A stretch of 22,371 nucleotides of DNA from JBFLYZ01 sp040756415 (GTDB lineage Bacteria > Bacteroidota > Bacteroidia > JADZBD01), in assembly GCA_040756415.1 (NCBI GenBank), contig JBFLYZ010000059.1, positions 1 through 22,371 of the forward strand, given 5' to 3'. Shown one piece after another: positions 1 to 8,313 of this stretch. The position numbers were made by a program, and so were the translations under genes. Numbering within the stretch: the stretch's first letter is position 1; every line of letters begins with the position of its first letter. A model generated the notes under the pieces. The model was given only the letters and a program-made list of their open reading frames with translations. It was not told the DNA's origin and did no database searches.

Positions 1-100
1 CTATTAAGCCGAATACTGTTATAAAATATATTGAAAAGATAATGTGCCAACACGAGTGTGATTTCAGTTCAAATGTACTTATTCTTTTCTTGGTTCAATA

Positions 101-136
101 TAAAAAGCGAAGAAAACCTTTCGATTTTCTTCGCTT
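101..136 (-). terminator. Rho-independent terminator of the giant exported protein gene
   Basis: A perfect 12-bp inverted repeat (AAGCGAAGAAAA at 105-116 against 125-136) encloses an 8-nt loop. Read on the minus strand it follows the stop codon of the 192-4013 gene by about 55 nt and is continued by a run of T (CTTTTTA). On the plus strand the tail is GTAATAAAC, so it is oriented for minus-strand transcripts. I see no gene in the rest of 1-191. Confidence 0.8.
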
Positions 137-191
137 GTAATAAACTTAATGACAAAGCTAAGCTGATTGACCCGGCAACTTGTTAAAGCTG

Positions 192-3100
192 CTAAAACGT
201 ATCTAGGTCCTGCGGCCGCATCACCCCGAACCATTTCAGAGTAGCCTCCCCTATCCCGGGCGCATCTACGTGAACGATGTACATGCCGCTGGCTATGGGC
301 ACGCCCGCCTGGTTCTTCAGGTCCCAGTCGAGCGAGGTCTTGCTGTCGTCATCCTTTTTGATCGTGCGGATCAGCGTGCCGTTGAGCGTATAGATCTTGA
401 CCGTGCACTTCACGGGCAGGTTGGTGATCTTTACCCGGTTGTCGACCTGGTTCTTCTCATACTCGCTGTAGCCGTAGTAAGGATTCGGCACAATGTTGAT
501 CAGCTTGAGCGCATCCACCGCTGCGGGATTATCCTGCACCTGGGTCTTCAGGTCGGCCGTATTGAAGGTGTACATCGGGTTATTGCCGTTAACCGGTGTA
601 ACCGCCCCATCCACCGCGTAATTCACCTTATAGGGTTTGTTTACCCGCAGGCGCACCTTCACGTCCGTTTCCAGCAGGCTTCTGCCCTCGGCCAGCAAGG
701 GAATGTTCACCCACATGGCATCGCGGTATACGTTTTTCATGATATTAGCCGATGGATTATAATCGCCTCCGTTAAAGAGCACACTGAACGCATAAGCCCC
801 TTCATCGTAGGCCGGCACATCGTTTGCGCTGTTGTGCCCGAATACATAGATGTAATGCTGGCCACCCATGATGAGGTTGCCCGCGTCATCGTATAAGGTC
901 GAGGTCGGGTTCCAGAGCATATCCCTTCCGTTCTCGCTCACCAGCCAGGAGTTCTCGCCAAAGGCCATGTTCAGGCGCTCGCCCGTTTCCACGTTGATGG
1001 CATAGCCCGGGAACCAGCCCATGCCGTAAGTGCCGCTGCCATCGGGCTGGCCCTCTTTATTTACCGAAAGCGATTTACGAAGCTGGTGTTTTTTCTGCCC
1101 GCCCTGGGCCAATGTGGTCTCTTCGCACAGTTCGATGACCGGGCAGCGCGTCCATTTGCTCTTATCCGAAGTAAAAACGATATCCACACTGGCCACTTTG
1201 CTCAGGCCCGCCAGGGGAAGGTTCATGTTCAGAGCCGGACCGTACCTGGCCACAGCGCACATGCGATAAGGCGCCCAGGTGCCGCCCAGTATCTTCTCAT
1301 ATACCTCATCATCATCCAAGCCGGTACCTACCAGGTTACCCTGTGCGTCTTTAGAGTAATTGTAGTCATTGAACTCCCCGGTTTGCTCGGCATATTTGCC
1401 CGAGCGTATCCAGTTCTGGTAGTTCTCCCCGTCAAAATCCGGTACGCCTGTCAGCCATTGTTTTGTAGGGTCGGTATAGGTCATGGTAGCCTCCAGCAGC
1501 CCGTTGTTCTCCGTAGCGCTGTTACCTATCCCATCCGTGTAGGCCACGTACACGCTCAGCCCCCAGTCGGGGATGATCTGCTCGTTTCCTACCTGTATGC
1601 TTCGCTCGGAAGAAACCGTTACGCCCGTGGTGTTGTTCGTCAGGGACCATCCTGACGAGACCGCTACCCCATTCAGCTTGAAAGTGAAATCCCCCTCGGG
1701 CACATTGAGCGGATCGACCACTTTGATCTTTACCGGCCCTTTGGAATTCCCGTAAACAGGATGAAAGGAGCGATGCTGGGGCGAGGTCAGTATCTCATTC
1801 ACCGTTTCTTCCGTAAGGTCGAGCACATTGCCCCCGTTGCCCTGCCCCTCTATGCGCTTGAGCTTCGGGCCCGTGCCATAAATGGAATTCTGTACGGTGC
1901 CGTTGGCCTCGGGAGAAGGGATGTGGGGGATACCGGTGTACACGCGTATATTCCTGCGACCGGCCTTGTACGGCTTTTTCTGTCCGTCAGCCAGCAGGGG
2001 ATTATCCTGCTCGTACTTTTTATATTCATTATACGCATAGGCTACAGCCAGGTAGTAGTATTGCTTATGGTTGACCAGCGTGCGGTCGCCCGTGGCAAAG
2101 AGGTCTTCCGTAACTTTAAACGAATGGATCACACCCGCGTTAGCCCCGTTCACTTCCTCTACGGGAACACTGGCGTTGAGGTTGGGATCAAAATAATAAT
2201 TGACCAACTGCGCTATGGGCTCTCCATTGGGCCTGAAGTCTTTGAGATCGCACTGCATGAGCAGCCGGGCCCGGTCGGGATTATGAATATCGCTTACCGA
2301 TACCGTGGCGTCTTTCAACTGGAACACCTGGTAGCCCTGGAAGCGATACATGGAATCGTAGGGTGGAGTAACGTTGGGAGGCGTGATGATGAGGGGATCC
2401 AACTCAGCGTATTGCTCTTGGTAATTATTGGACGAGGACTTGTTGCTGATGTATAGTATCAGCTCCTTGTCCAGCTCCTGTATGGTAATATCCGGGGCAT
2501 CGGGGCCGTTGATCACCTTGAAGCAATTATCAAAGAGCGCCTGCGCTTTATCGTCAGCGGCTTTAAGCAGGTCGACCGAGGCCAGGGGCCCACCGCTGGA
2601 GGCGCGGGCCCATACCACGCCTGTAGTGATGGTATTCACCGCGCCCGGCAATAAAGTAAAGGCACCGGCCGATTGCAGGAACCTCCTGTCGCCAGGGGCA
2701 TTATTGGTCTCGTCCCAGTCGGGCTGCAGCGGCCTAGGGTTGTTGCATGAGCCCCCCGTACCCCATTCCCACTGGTGATCCGAATTGCCGGGGAACATAA
2801 AATCGCATGGCGTATTCCCTCCGTGGCCGGTGCCACCGTAGGTCATGGGCGTTCCGTCCTTCCAGATGCCCTGCAGGTAATTGTAAATATGGATGCCCGA
2901 TGAGGGGTTTCCGGTAGCGCTGCCATCGTTATTATAATAAACGAACTTCGACATGATGATCTGCTCGCCCGGCTCATCCACCAGGCAGTCGCGGTCATTA
3001 TCCACATTATCCGAGTCGTCTGCAAGCGGCCCCTGGAAAAAATCCACGCCAATGGCGGGAGGATTGGCTCCATAGCCATTAACCCCTACATCTACAGCCT

Positions 3101-4013
3101 GGCCATTATAGCAATAGCCCAGGCCGCGCCCTACATCGCAGCCCACGTAATCGTCAAGGTAATCACCCAGGTCGGCATCTACCCATTGCCCGAAATAGGT
3201 ATTGGTAAGCATATAGGTGGATTTGTTAATGATCTTGTACTGGTAGAAGGTCATGTTGTTGATCTCATCATTGGTGGTAAAACCGAAAGCCTGCGCGTGC
3301 ACCTCCAGTCCTATAGCCTCCGCGTTCGACTCGGTATGGATATTACCCCGGTCGTTGAACACCCACCACAGCGTTTCATCGCCATAGATATGATCGCCCG
3401 TGCAGGCAGTTGAGTCCTCCAGGGCGTAAGCCGGGTATTCGCCCAGCTCGGGCTCGTAAATGCCATTGCCGTTCAGGTCGGCAAAGGGGGCCAGAATGTT
3501 CCCGTACTCATCGTTGCCGGGCCAGTTGAGGATATTCTGCGTCATGGTGCCGTTTGCAACGAACTCCTCCACCTCTTTCCTGCTGATGCGCCATAGCTTA
3601 TCGTACTTATTGCAGGTGGCCTGGTCGGTGCCGGCCTGGTCATCGAGCGGGCCGGGCCAGAAATCCACACCGTTCTGCCGGTAGGTCATGGCAGCCACCT
3701 TCAGGTTGCCGGCACCGTCAACGCCCGCTATCCAGAGGGCCCCGGCAAACATGGAATGTTTCCCGCTGCCCTTGGGCACTTCATATTGGGGTGAGGTGAA
3801 ATCCCACCACATATCGCCCGTATTCATGATGCGGCAGCGCACGTTGTTCACGGCCAGGTCGGCAGCGGCCGTGCCGGGCGAGCAGGCCGCAGCGGTGCTT
3901 TCATTAACGCGATCGCCATTACGGTTCCCGCCATTGATATCTTCTCTGGCAATGAGATGGAGCGGGATGAGCAGTTGGGTAACCGCCAGTAAAAAGATCA
4001 GTTTGGTCTTCAT
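192..4013 (-). CDS. Giant exported protein with type IX secretion-like C-terminal sorting domain
   Basis: This encodes about 1273 residues of unknown specific function. The N-terminus MKTKLIFLLAVTQLLIPLHLIA is a clear signal peptide (Lys, hydrophobic core, cleavage near residue 22). The reading frame is open a further 39 codons upstream, but I chose the ATG at 4013 because the signal peptide begins there and a promoter-like element (4063-4095) lies inside the extension. The body is rich in Asn, Gly, Asp and aromatic residues, with a calcium-site-like segment DLNGNGIYEPELGEYP and another at DNDRDCLVDEPGE, both common in long Bacteroidota surface proteins. The last ~108 residues start at NIVPNPYYGYSEYE and continue through VKIYTLNGTLIRTI and SGMYIVHVDAPG, matching the FlgD-like/T9SS type A sorting fold. 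By family knowledge such proteins cross the outer membrane and are anchored or released; the substrate is unknown. The C-terminal extension after the last strand (KWFGVMRPQDLDTF) is longer than is usual for type A domains. Confidence 0.85.
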   Translation of the reverse strand: MKTKLIFLLAVTQLLIPLHLIAREDINGGNRNGDRVNESTAAACSPGTAAADLAVNNVRCRIMNTGDMWWDFTSPQYEVPKGSGKHSMFAGALWIAGVDGAGNLKVAAMTYRQNGVDFWPGPLDDQAGTDQATCNKYDKLWRISRKEVEEFVANGTMTQNILNWPGNDEYGNILAPFADLNGNGIYEPELGEYPAYALEDSTACTGDHIYGDETLWWVFNDRGNIHTESNAEAIGLEVHAQAFGFTTNDEINNMTFYQYKIINKSTYMLTNTYFGQWVDADLGDYLDDYVGCDVGRGLGYCYNGQAVDVGVNGYGANPPAIGVDFFQGPLADDSDNVDNDRDCLVDEPGEQIIMSKFVYYNNDGSATGNPSSGIHIYNYLQGIWKDGTPMTYGGTGHGGNTPCDFMFPGNSDHQWEWGTGGSCNNPRPLQPDWDETNNAPGDRRFLQSAGAFTLLPGAVNTITTGVVWARASSGGPLASVDLLKAADDKAQALFDNCFKVINGPDAPDITIQELDKELILYISNKSSSNNYQEQYAELDPLIITPPNVTPPYDSMYRFQGYQVFQLKDATVSVSDIHNPDRARLLMQCDLKDFRPNGEPIAQLVNYYFDPNLNASVPVEEVNGANAGVIHSFKVTEDLFATGDRTLVNHKQYYYLAVAYAYNEYKKYEQDNPLLADGQKKPYKAGRRNIRVYTGIPHIPSPEANGTVQNSIYGTGPKLKRIEGQGNGGNVLDLTEETVNEILTSPQHRSFHPVYGNSKGPVKIKVVDPLNVPEGDFTFKLNGVAVSSGWSLTNNTTGVTVSSERSIQVGNEQIIPDWGLSVYVAYTDGIGNSATENNGLLEATMTYTDPTKQWLTGVPDFDGENYQNWIRSGKYAEQTGEFNDYNYSKDAQGNLVGTGLDDDEVYEKILGGTWAPYRMCAVARYGPALNMNLPLAGLSKVASVDIVFTSDKSKWTRCPVIELCEETTLAQGGQKKHQLRKSLSVNKEGQPDGSGTYGMGWFPGYAINVETGERLNMAFGENSWLVSENGRDMLWNPTSTLYDDAGNLIMGGQHYIYVFGHNSANDVPAYDEGAYAFSVLFNGGDYNPSANIMKNVYRDAMWVNIPLLAEGRSLLETDVKVRLRVNKPYKVNYAVDGAVTPVNGNNPMYTFNTADLKTQVQDNPAAVDALKLINIVPNPYYGYSEYEKNQVDNRVKITNLPVKCTVKIYTLNGTLIRTIKKDDDSKTSLDWDLKNQAGVPIASGMYIVHVDAPGIGEATLKWFGVMRPQDLDTF

Positions 4014-4062
4014 AGTCGTACGTTTTAAAAGGTTTAGAACTGAACTGGCGGGGATGCTGAAG

Positions 4063-4095
4063 CGAAAGTAGGCCCGGGCGGTGCGTACAGTCAAA
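4063..4095 (-). promoter_or_regulatory. Probable Bacteroidota-type promoter of the exported protein gene
   Basis: On the minus strand TTTG (4095-4092) is followed after 21 nt by TACTTTCG (4070-4063), 7 of 8 to the -7 consensus TAnnTTTG. It predicts a start near 4056 and a 5' leader of roughly 43 nt before the ATG at 4013. This supports the shorter start for the gene. Confidence 0.45.
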
Positions 4096-4106
4096 TCATA
4101 TTGCGT

Positions 4107-4206
4107 TATAATTATACAGGCCTGATACATTTACCAGGCCGAGAAACAGATTTGAGCATACTGTAAATCAACATTATACGTTCGTACGAAATAAGTATAA
4201 TTATAC
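4107..4206. repeat. Palindromic repeats in the divergent intergenic region
   Basis: The spacer between the divergent promoters (about 4096-4278) has no gene. It contains TATAATTATAC twice (4107-4117 and 4196-4206); the core TATAATTATA is self-complementary, and the second copy extends to the 12-bp palindrome GTATAATTATAC (4195-4206). Between them lies TTCGTACGAA (4181-4190), itself palindromic and flanked by TTATAC (4174-4179) and GTATAA (4195-4200). These could be operator sites, or chance in AT-rich DNA. Confidence 0.4.
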
Positions 4207-4278
4207 ACTTCAGACCTGAAAACAGTTTAACCCATTTTTATACATGTCTGAGCGCATAAAAAAGCCGCGCGCAGAAAT

Positions 4279-4309
4279 TTTGTCGATCAAAAAAATAGTT
4301 TCATCTTTG
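4279..4309 (+). promoter_or_regulatory. Promoter of the Tyr leader / phhA transcript
   Basis: TTTG (4279-4282) and CATCTTTG (4302-4309, 7 of 8 to TAnnTTTG) are separated by exactly 19 nt, the classic Bacteroidota -33/-7 arrangement. The predicted start, about 4315, is only some 5 nt before the leader peptide ATG at 4320, so the leader would be translated from a nearly leaderless transcript. Confidence 0.7.
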
Positions 4310-4319
4310 CCGTATCGTT

Positions 4320-4379
4320 ATGAACCGGATTACAGCAAACTACTATTATTACTACGCGCCCGTTACGGGAGTGTGGTAA
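4320..4379 (+). CDS. Tyrosine-rich attenuation leader peptide
   Basis: A 19-codon ORF encodes MNRITANYYYYYAPVTGVW and ends in TAA. Codons 8-12 (4341-4355) are five consecutive Tyr codons, TAC TAT TAT TAC TAC. It begins just after a good promoter and ends 32 nt before an intrinsic terminator, with phenylalanine 4-hydroxylase downstream. This is the arrangement of amino-acid-biosynthesis leader peptides such as trpL, hisL and pheL, where ribosome stalling at codons for a scarce amino acid decides whether the terminator forms. The amino acid sensed should be tyrosine, the product of the downstream enzyme. The peptide itself probably has no other function. It is too short for normal gene callers. 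Confidence 0.88.
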   Translation: MNRITANYYYYYAPVTGVW

Positions 4380-4442
4380 AGGTATTTTGCTGAACAGATA
4401 AAGCATTTTCCAACCCGCTCCGGAGAGCGGGTTTTTTATTTT
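4359..4442 (+). promoter_or_regulatory. Attenuator: pause hairpin, candidate antiterminator, terminator
   Basis: Three competing structures can be drawn by eye. First, CCCG-TTA-CGGG (4359-4369) lies within the leader ORF just after the Tyr codons. Second, GGAGTGTGG (4368-4376) can pair with CCCGCTCC (4414-4421) with one G-U pair and one bulged U, which would consume the 5' arm of the terminator. Third is the terminator (4412-4442). A ribosome stalled on the Tyr codons would leave 4368-4376 free for antitermination. A ribosome reaching the stop at 4377-4379 would mask it and let the terminator form. The antiterminator pairing is my inference and was not computed. Confidence 0.7.
4412..4442 (+). 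terminator. Intrinsic terminator of the phhA leader
   Basis: A 9-bp perfect stem, AACCCGCTC (4412-4420) with GAGCGGGTT (4425-4433), closes a CGGA tetraloop and is followed by TTTTATTTT. It sits between the leader peptide and phhA, 23 nt before the phhA ATG, so in the default state it should stop transcription before the structural gene. Confidence 0.9.
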
Positions 4443-4465
4443 AATCATGGCTTAACAACAAAAAA

Positions 4466-5200
4466 ATGAAACAGATCTACAGCAATTACACGAACGAAGA
4501 CCACCAGGTGTGGCAGATCCTTTTCGACAGGCAGGTAAACAACCTTTCAAAGGTCGCATCGAAGGAATATCTTTCAGGGATAGAGAAGGTAGGCTTCACG
4601 CGCACGCGCATACCCGACTTTGACGAGACCAATGCCCTGCTTGCCAAACAAACCGGCTGGAGCCTGCACGTGGTGCCGGGCATTATCCCCGTAAAGGAGT
4701 TCTTCGGCCTGCTCATACAAAAGAAATTCAGCGCCACCACCTGGCTGCGCAAGATGCACCAGCTCGATTACATCGAAGAGCCCGATATGTTCCATGATGT
4801 GTTCGGGCATGTGCCGCTGCTGAGCAATACCTCCTTCAGCAATTTTGTTCACGGGCTGAGCCGGATCGCGGTGAAGCACATGGGTAACGATTACGCGCAG
4901 GAGCTGCTGGGCAGGATCTACTGGTTCACGCTGGAGTTCGGGCTCATACGCGAGGATGACGAGCTGCGCATTTACGGGGCGGGCATCTGCTCTTCGGTTG
5001 GCGAGACCCGTCATTCGCTGAGCGATGCCTCGCAGAAGCTTCCTTTTTCCGTTGGGGAGATGCTTCGCACACCCTTCCGGAACGATCGCATCCAGGACAA
5101 ATACTTCGTGATCGGCTCTTTCGATGAATTGTTCCGGTCACTGCCGCTGATCGAAGCCGAGCTGGAGCGGTTACTGGTAGAGAGCGATGCGCAGGCTTAG
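4466..5200 (+). CDS. phhA: Phenylalanine 4-hydroxylase (phenylalanine 4-monooxygenase)
   Basis: The 244-residue product is a prokaryotic aromatic amino acid hydroxylase that converts L-Phe to L-Tyr using O2, non-haem iron and a reduced pterin, in the cytoplasm. The iron site is visible: His110 and His115 in DMFHDVFGHVPLL and Glu157 in IYWFTLEFGL, the His-x4-His and Glu triad of the family. The conserved GAGICSSVGE is at 171-180. It is a catalytic core only, without the ACT regulatory domain of animal enzymes, and a little shorter than typical bacterial versions. The ATG at 4466 follows an A-rich stretch and begins in a consistent frame. Control by the upstream Tyr-codon leader (4320-4442) suggests the enzyme serves tyrosine supply rather than only phenylalanine breakdown. 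No pterin recycling gene (phhB) is adjacent. Confidence 0.95.
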   Translation: MKQIYSNYTNEDHQVWQILFDRQVNNLSKVASKEYLSGIEKVGFTRTRIPDFDETNALLAKQTGWSLHVVPGIIPVKEFFGLLIQKKFSATTWLRKMHQLDYIEEPDMFHDVFGHVPLLSNTSFSNFVHGLSRIAVKHMGNDYAQELLGRIYWFTLEFGLIREDDELRIYGAGICSSVGETRHSLSDASQKLPFSVGEMLRTPFRNDRIQDKYFVIGSFDELFRSLPLIEAELERLLVESDAQA

Positions 5201-5289
5201 TCTTTCGTCCAACAGCATAAATTGGTCGATAGAGAATTAAGGGCGGTTTACGATCATTTTACTACTTTTAGCTCCTGAACCCTTGTTTT

Positions 5290-8200
5290 GTGGCGAAAAG
5301 AAAGCACGCACACTGCTCTGCGCTGATTTACCGGTCAACATGTTTGTTGCTGTTGCTGCTCTGGACCGCACGGTCCGGGAGCCAGAACTATAACTTCCGC
5401 GGCTATTCGCTGGAAGACGGCCTTTCTCAGTCCGAGATCAATTGCATCTACGAAAGCAGCAACGGATTTCTCTGGCTGGGAACGGCCGGAGGCGGTGTTT
5501 GCCGCTTTGACGGGAACAGCTTTGTTACCTATGAAGAGGATGACGGCCTCTGCGGGCAGATCGTAACGGCCATTGCCGAAGACAAAGAAGGCAATATGTG
5601 GTTCGGCACCACCTGGGGCGGCATCTGCAAGTTCAACGGCAAGACCTTCAGCAAATTCTCAGTTAACGAGGGCCTGCCCGACAACCACATACGGGCGCTG
5701 GCCTTCGATGACAATAACAACCTGTTCATTGGTACAGGACTCGGCCTTTCGGTATACAGCGGGGATAAGTTCACCAATTTTGAAAAGGACCAGAAGACCT
5801 TTGTTCCCATACGCGTCAATTGCCTCAAAAAGGACAAGAGCGGCCATATGTGGATCGGTACCGAGGACGGCCTTTATGTGTACCATAACAAAGGGCTGAC
5901 CAACATAGGCGAGGCAAATAAAGACGTTACGGGTAACATTGTTTCGCTTTCAGAGGACCCGGAAGGCTACGTCTGGGTGGTAGAAAGTCCCCAGCAGTTC
6001 TTTAAGGTCAGGCCAAAGGACAATACTTTCTCTGAATTCACCACGCTGGCAGTCGACCTGCTTCCCTCGCCCGTTAAATCGGCTATTTCGTGCATTTACC
6101 TCGATAGGCAAAACCAGTTGTGGATCACCACCATGGGTGAAGGCGTGATCAGGATAAAAGAAGGCAAGGCCGCTTATTTTACCAGGGAAAGCGGGCTCTC
6201 CAACATGATCCTGTCAACCGTTTACCAGGACAGCGAGGGCAACATATGGCTCGGAACAAAGGGGAGCGGGTTCATCCGGTATATCGATGAGCGGTTCACT
6301 TATTTCGAGAACATACCCGGCCTGAAGGAGGGAGATATTTTCGCCATCCGTCAGGACGGAAAGGGTCGGATGTGGGTGGGTACCTCCTCCAATGGTCTCT
6401 GGATATTTGACGGCAAGAGCTCGCAGAAGGTGAATGAGCTTACGGATATGAAGATATTCAGCCTGCGCCAGGATAAGAAAGGGAACATGTGGATAGGCAC
6501 CAATAAAGGCGTATACAAATATAACGGCACCTCTTACCAGAAGTTCAGGCTCATCGATACCGCTGATGCAGCCGTTCGCGTCATATTCGAGGACAGCAAG
6601 GGCAATATCTGGTTCGGCACAGCGGCATTCGGCCCCGTGCGGCTGACAGGTGATAAGCTGGAGACTTTTACCGATCCCAAGTACAAGATGAGCGGTTACG
6701 TGTACAGTATGACCGAAGACGACCAGGGTAATATCTACTTTGGCACCTCATCCGGCTTGTTCAGGTATGACGGCACCACGTTCTGGGGATTCGGAACGGA
6801 CAAAGGCCTGTGCAATTCCTACATAGGTAATATGATCAAGGACCGCTTCGGGAATATATGGGTTGGCACGGATAAGTGCATTGCTTATTTTGACGGGAAG
6901 CAGTTCTATTCGTATTCGGTGGAAGACGGGCTTTCCTCCACCACGATCTACCTCATGAATGTAGATAAGGAAGGGCATATCTGGGTGGGCACCAATAAGG
7001 GCCTTGACCGGGTGGACGTGACTAAAGAGGGAAAGATCGCCAGCATTAAGAACTACAATAAATACGAAGGCTTCAAAGGTATTGAATGCAATTCGCGCGC
7101 CACCTGCGTGGATGCGGAGGGTTGCGTATGGTTCGGTACGATAAAAGGAGCGATTAAATATAACCCGGCCGAGGATAAGAAGAACCTTGCCTCTCCCTGG
7201 ATACACATCACGAATGTGCGCGTGTTCTTCGAAAAGCTGCAGTGGGAAAAGTTCGGTGATTCGCTGGTCACCTGGTTTAACCTGCCTGACGGGCATGAGT
7301 TCTCGTACGGCCAGAACCACCTCACCTTCGATTTTGCCGGCATCAGCAAGTCCGTTCCTGAACGCGTTACCTACCAGTTCATGCTGAGCGGCAATGACGA
7401 GGACTGGAACCCGCCAACCGATCAGACCCAGGTAACTTACTCCAATCTTTCTCCCGGTGACTATGTGTTCAAGGTCAAAGCGATGAATGCCGATGGCGTG
7501 TGGAGCCCCGAACCCGCAGAATTCAGGTTCAGCATACTGGCCCCCTTCTGGCAAACCAAGGGCTTTCTCCTGCTATGCGCCTTCTCCATCGGGCTGGGAG
7601 TGTATTATTATATCCAGTTGCGCAAAGTCCAGTTGCAGAGGCGGAACCTTGTGCTGGCCAAGATCGTGAATGAGCGTACCAGCGAGCTGCTCAAAGAAAA
7701 AGAAGAGAAGGAAGTGCTGCTCAAAGAGGTACACCACCGCGTGAAGAACAACCTGCAGATCGTCAACTCGCTCATCAACCTGCAATCGGCCAGCATCAAG
7801 GACCCTGAAGCGCTGGCTGTTTTCGAAGAATCCAAGAACAAGATCAAGTCCATAGCCCTCATACATGAAAAGTTGTACCGCTCAGGCGATTTCAGCAAAG
7901 TGGCCATCAGCGAATACATCAACGACCTGCTCAGGAACCTGGTCGAAACTTATTCCGTGCGCAAATCCATCAAGCTGGTCACCGACCTGAAGGTGGATTC
8001 GCTTAACCTCAACACCATCATCCCGCTTGGGCTGCTGCTGAACGAGATCATCTCCAATTCGGTGAAATACGCCTTCAAGGACAGGGCCGATGGGGAGATC
8101 TATATCCAGCTTAAGGCGCTGGATGAAACTACATATGAAATGACCGTGGGCGATAACGGCACGGGCTTCGAAGGCGACCCCTTTGTGGGCGAGAATCCTA

Positions 8201-8313
8201 CCCTGGGGCTTGAGCTGGTCAAGATCCTGGTGGAGCAACTGGACGGCAGCATACGCAAGCTTCCCAAGGCGGGAACCTATTACTACATTAAGTTCAAGCG
8301 GGCGAAGAACTGA
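5290..8313 (+). CDS. Reg_prop / Y_Y_Y sensor histidine kinase (HisKA_2 type)
   Basis: This 1007-residue membrane sensor starts with GTG at 5290; the signal sequence (MAKRKH, then a leucine run, then TARSGS) begins there and no better start exists. Fourteen propeller repeats of the N/G-x-x-W-x-GT kind (for example GFLWLGT, GNMWFGT, GNIWVGT) fill roughly residues 30-640, enough for two seven-bladed propellers. A Y_Y_Y domain follows (about 675-750), then one membrane helix (about 758-776), a coiled linker and a HisKA_2 dimerisation domain with EVHHRVKNNLQ, phosphoacceptor probably His816. The ATPase domain shows the N box at Asn918, the G1 box GDNGTG (954-959) and LGLELV (972-977). There is no receiver and no AraC-type DNA-binding domain, unlike the hybrid systems of gut Bacteroides, so it must signal to a separate response regulator not present here. 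The periplasmic ligand is unknown. Confidence 0.92.
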   Translation: MAKRKHAHCSALIYRSTCLLLLLLWTARSGSQNYNFRGYSLEDGLSQSEINCIYESSNGFLWLGTAGGGVCRFDGNSFVTYEEDDGLCGQIVTAIAEDKEGNMWFGTTWGGICKFNGKTFSKFSVNEGLPDNHIRALAFDDNNNLFIGTGLGLSVYSGDKFTNFEKDQKTFVPIRVNCLKKDKSGHMWIGTEDGLYVYHNKGLTNIGEANKDVTGNIVSLSEDPEGYVWVVESPQQFFKVRPKDNTFSEFTTLAVDLLPSPVKSAISCIYLDRQNQLWITTMGEGVIRIKEGKAAYFTRESGLSNMILSTVYQDSEGNIWLGTKGSGFIRYIDERFTYFENIPGLKEGDIFAIRQDGKGRMWVGTSSNGLWIFDGKSSQKVNELTDMKIFSLRQDKKGNMWIGTNKGVYKYNGTSYQKFRLIDTADAAVRVIFEDSKGNIWFGTAAFGPVRLTGDKLETFTDPKYKMSGYVYSMTEDDQGNIYFGTSSGLFRYDGTTFWGFGTDKGLCNSYIGNMIKDRFGNIWVGTDKCIAYFDGKQFYSYSVEDGLSSTTIYLMNVDKEGHIWVGTNKGLDRVDVTKEGKIASIKNYNKYEGFKGIECNSRATCVDAEGCVWFGTIKGAIKYNPAEDKKNLASPWIHITNVRVFFEKLQWEKFGDSLVTWFNLPDGHEFSYGQNHLTFDFAGISKSVPERVTYQFMLSGNDEDWNPPTDQTQVTYSNLSPGDYVFKVKAMNADGVWSPEPAEFRFSILAPFWQTKGFLLLCAFSIGLGVYYYIQLRKVQLQRRNLVLAKIVNERTSELLKEKEEKEVLLKEVHHRVKNNLQIVNSLINLQSASIKDPEALAVFEESKNKIKSIALIHEKLYRSGDFSKVAISEYINDLLRNLVETYSVRKSIKLVTDLKVDSLNLNTIIPLGLLLNEIISNSVKYAFKDRADGEIYIQLKALDETTYEMTVGDNGTGFEGDPFVGENPTLGLELVKILVEQLDGSIRKLPKAGTYYYIKFKRAKN

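Noticed and set aside
1761..2456. Plus-strand open frame of 231 codons opposite the exported protein
   Set aside because: It is antisense to a continuous, well-supported gene and shows no domain or start-site support.
4014..4130. 39-codon N-terminal extension of the giant exported protein, starting at ATG 4130
   Set aside because: It would place a poorly hydrophobic extension before a clean signal peptide, and the probable promoter (4063-4095) lies inside it.
5263..5270. TACTTTTA as a -7 element for the sensor kinase gene
   Set aside because: Only 7 of 8 to consensus, with no TTTG or TTG at the expected -33 distance.
6748..7554. Long minus-strand open frame (268 codons) inside the sensor kinase gene
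   Set aside because: It is the reverse-complement shadow of strongly conserved propeller and Y_Y_Y coding sequence and shows no recognisable domain.
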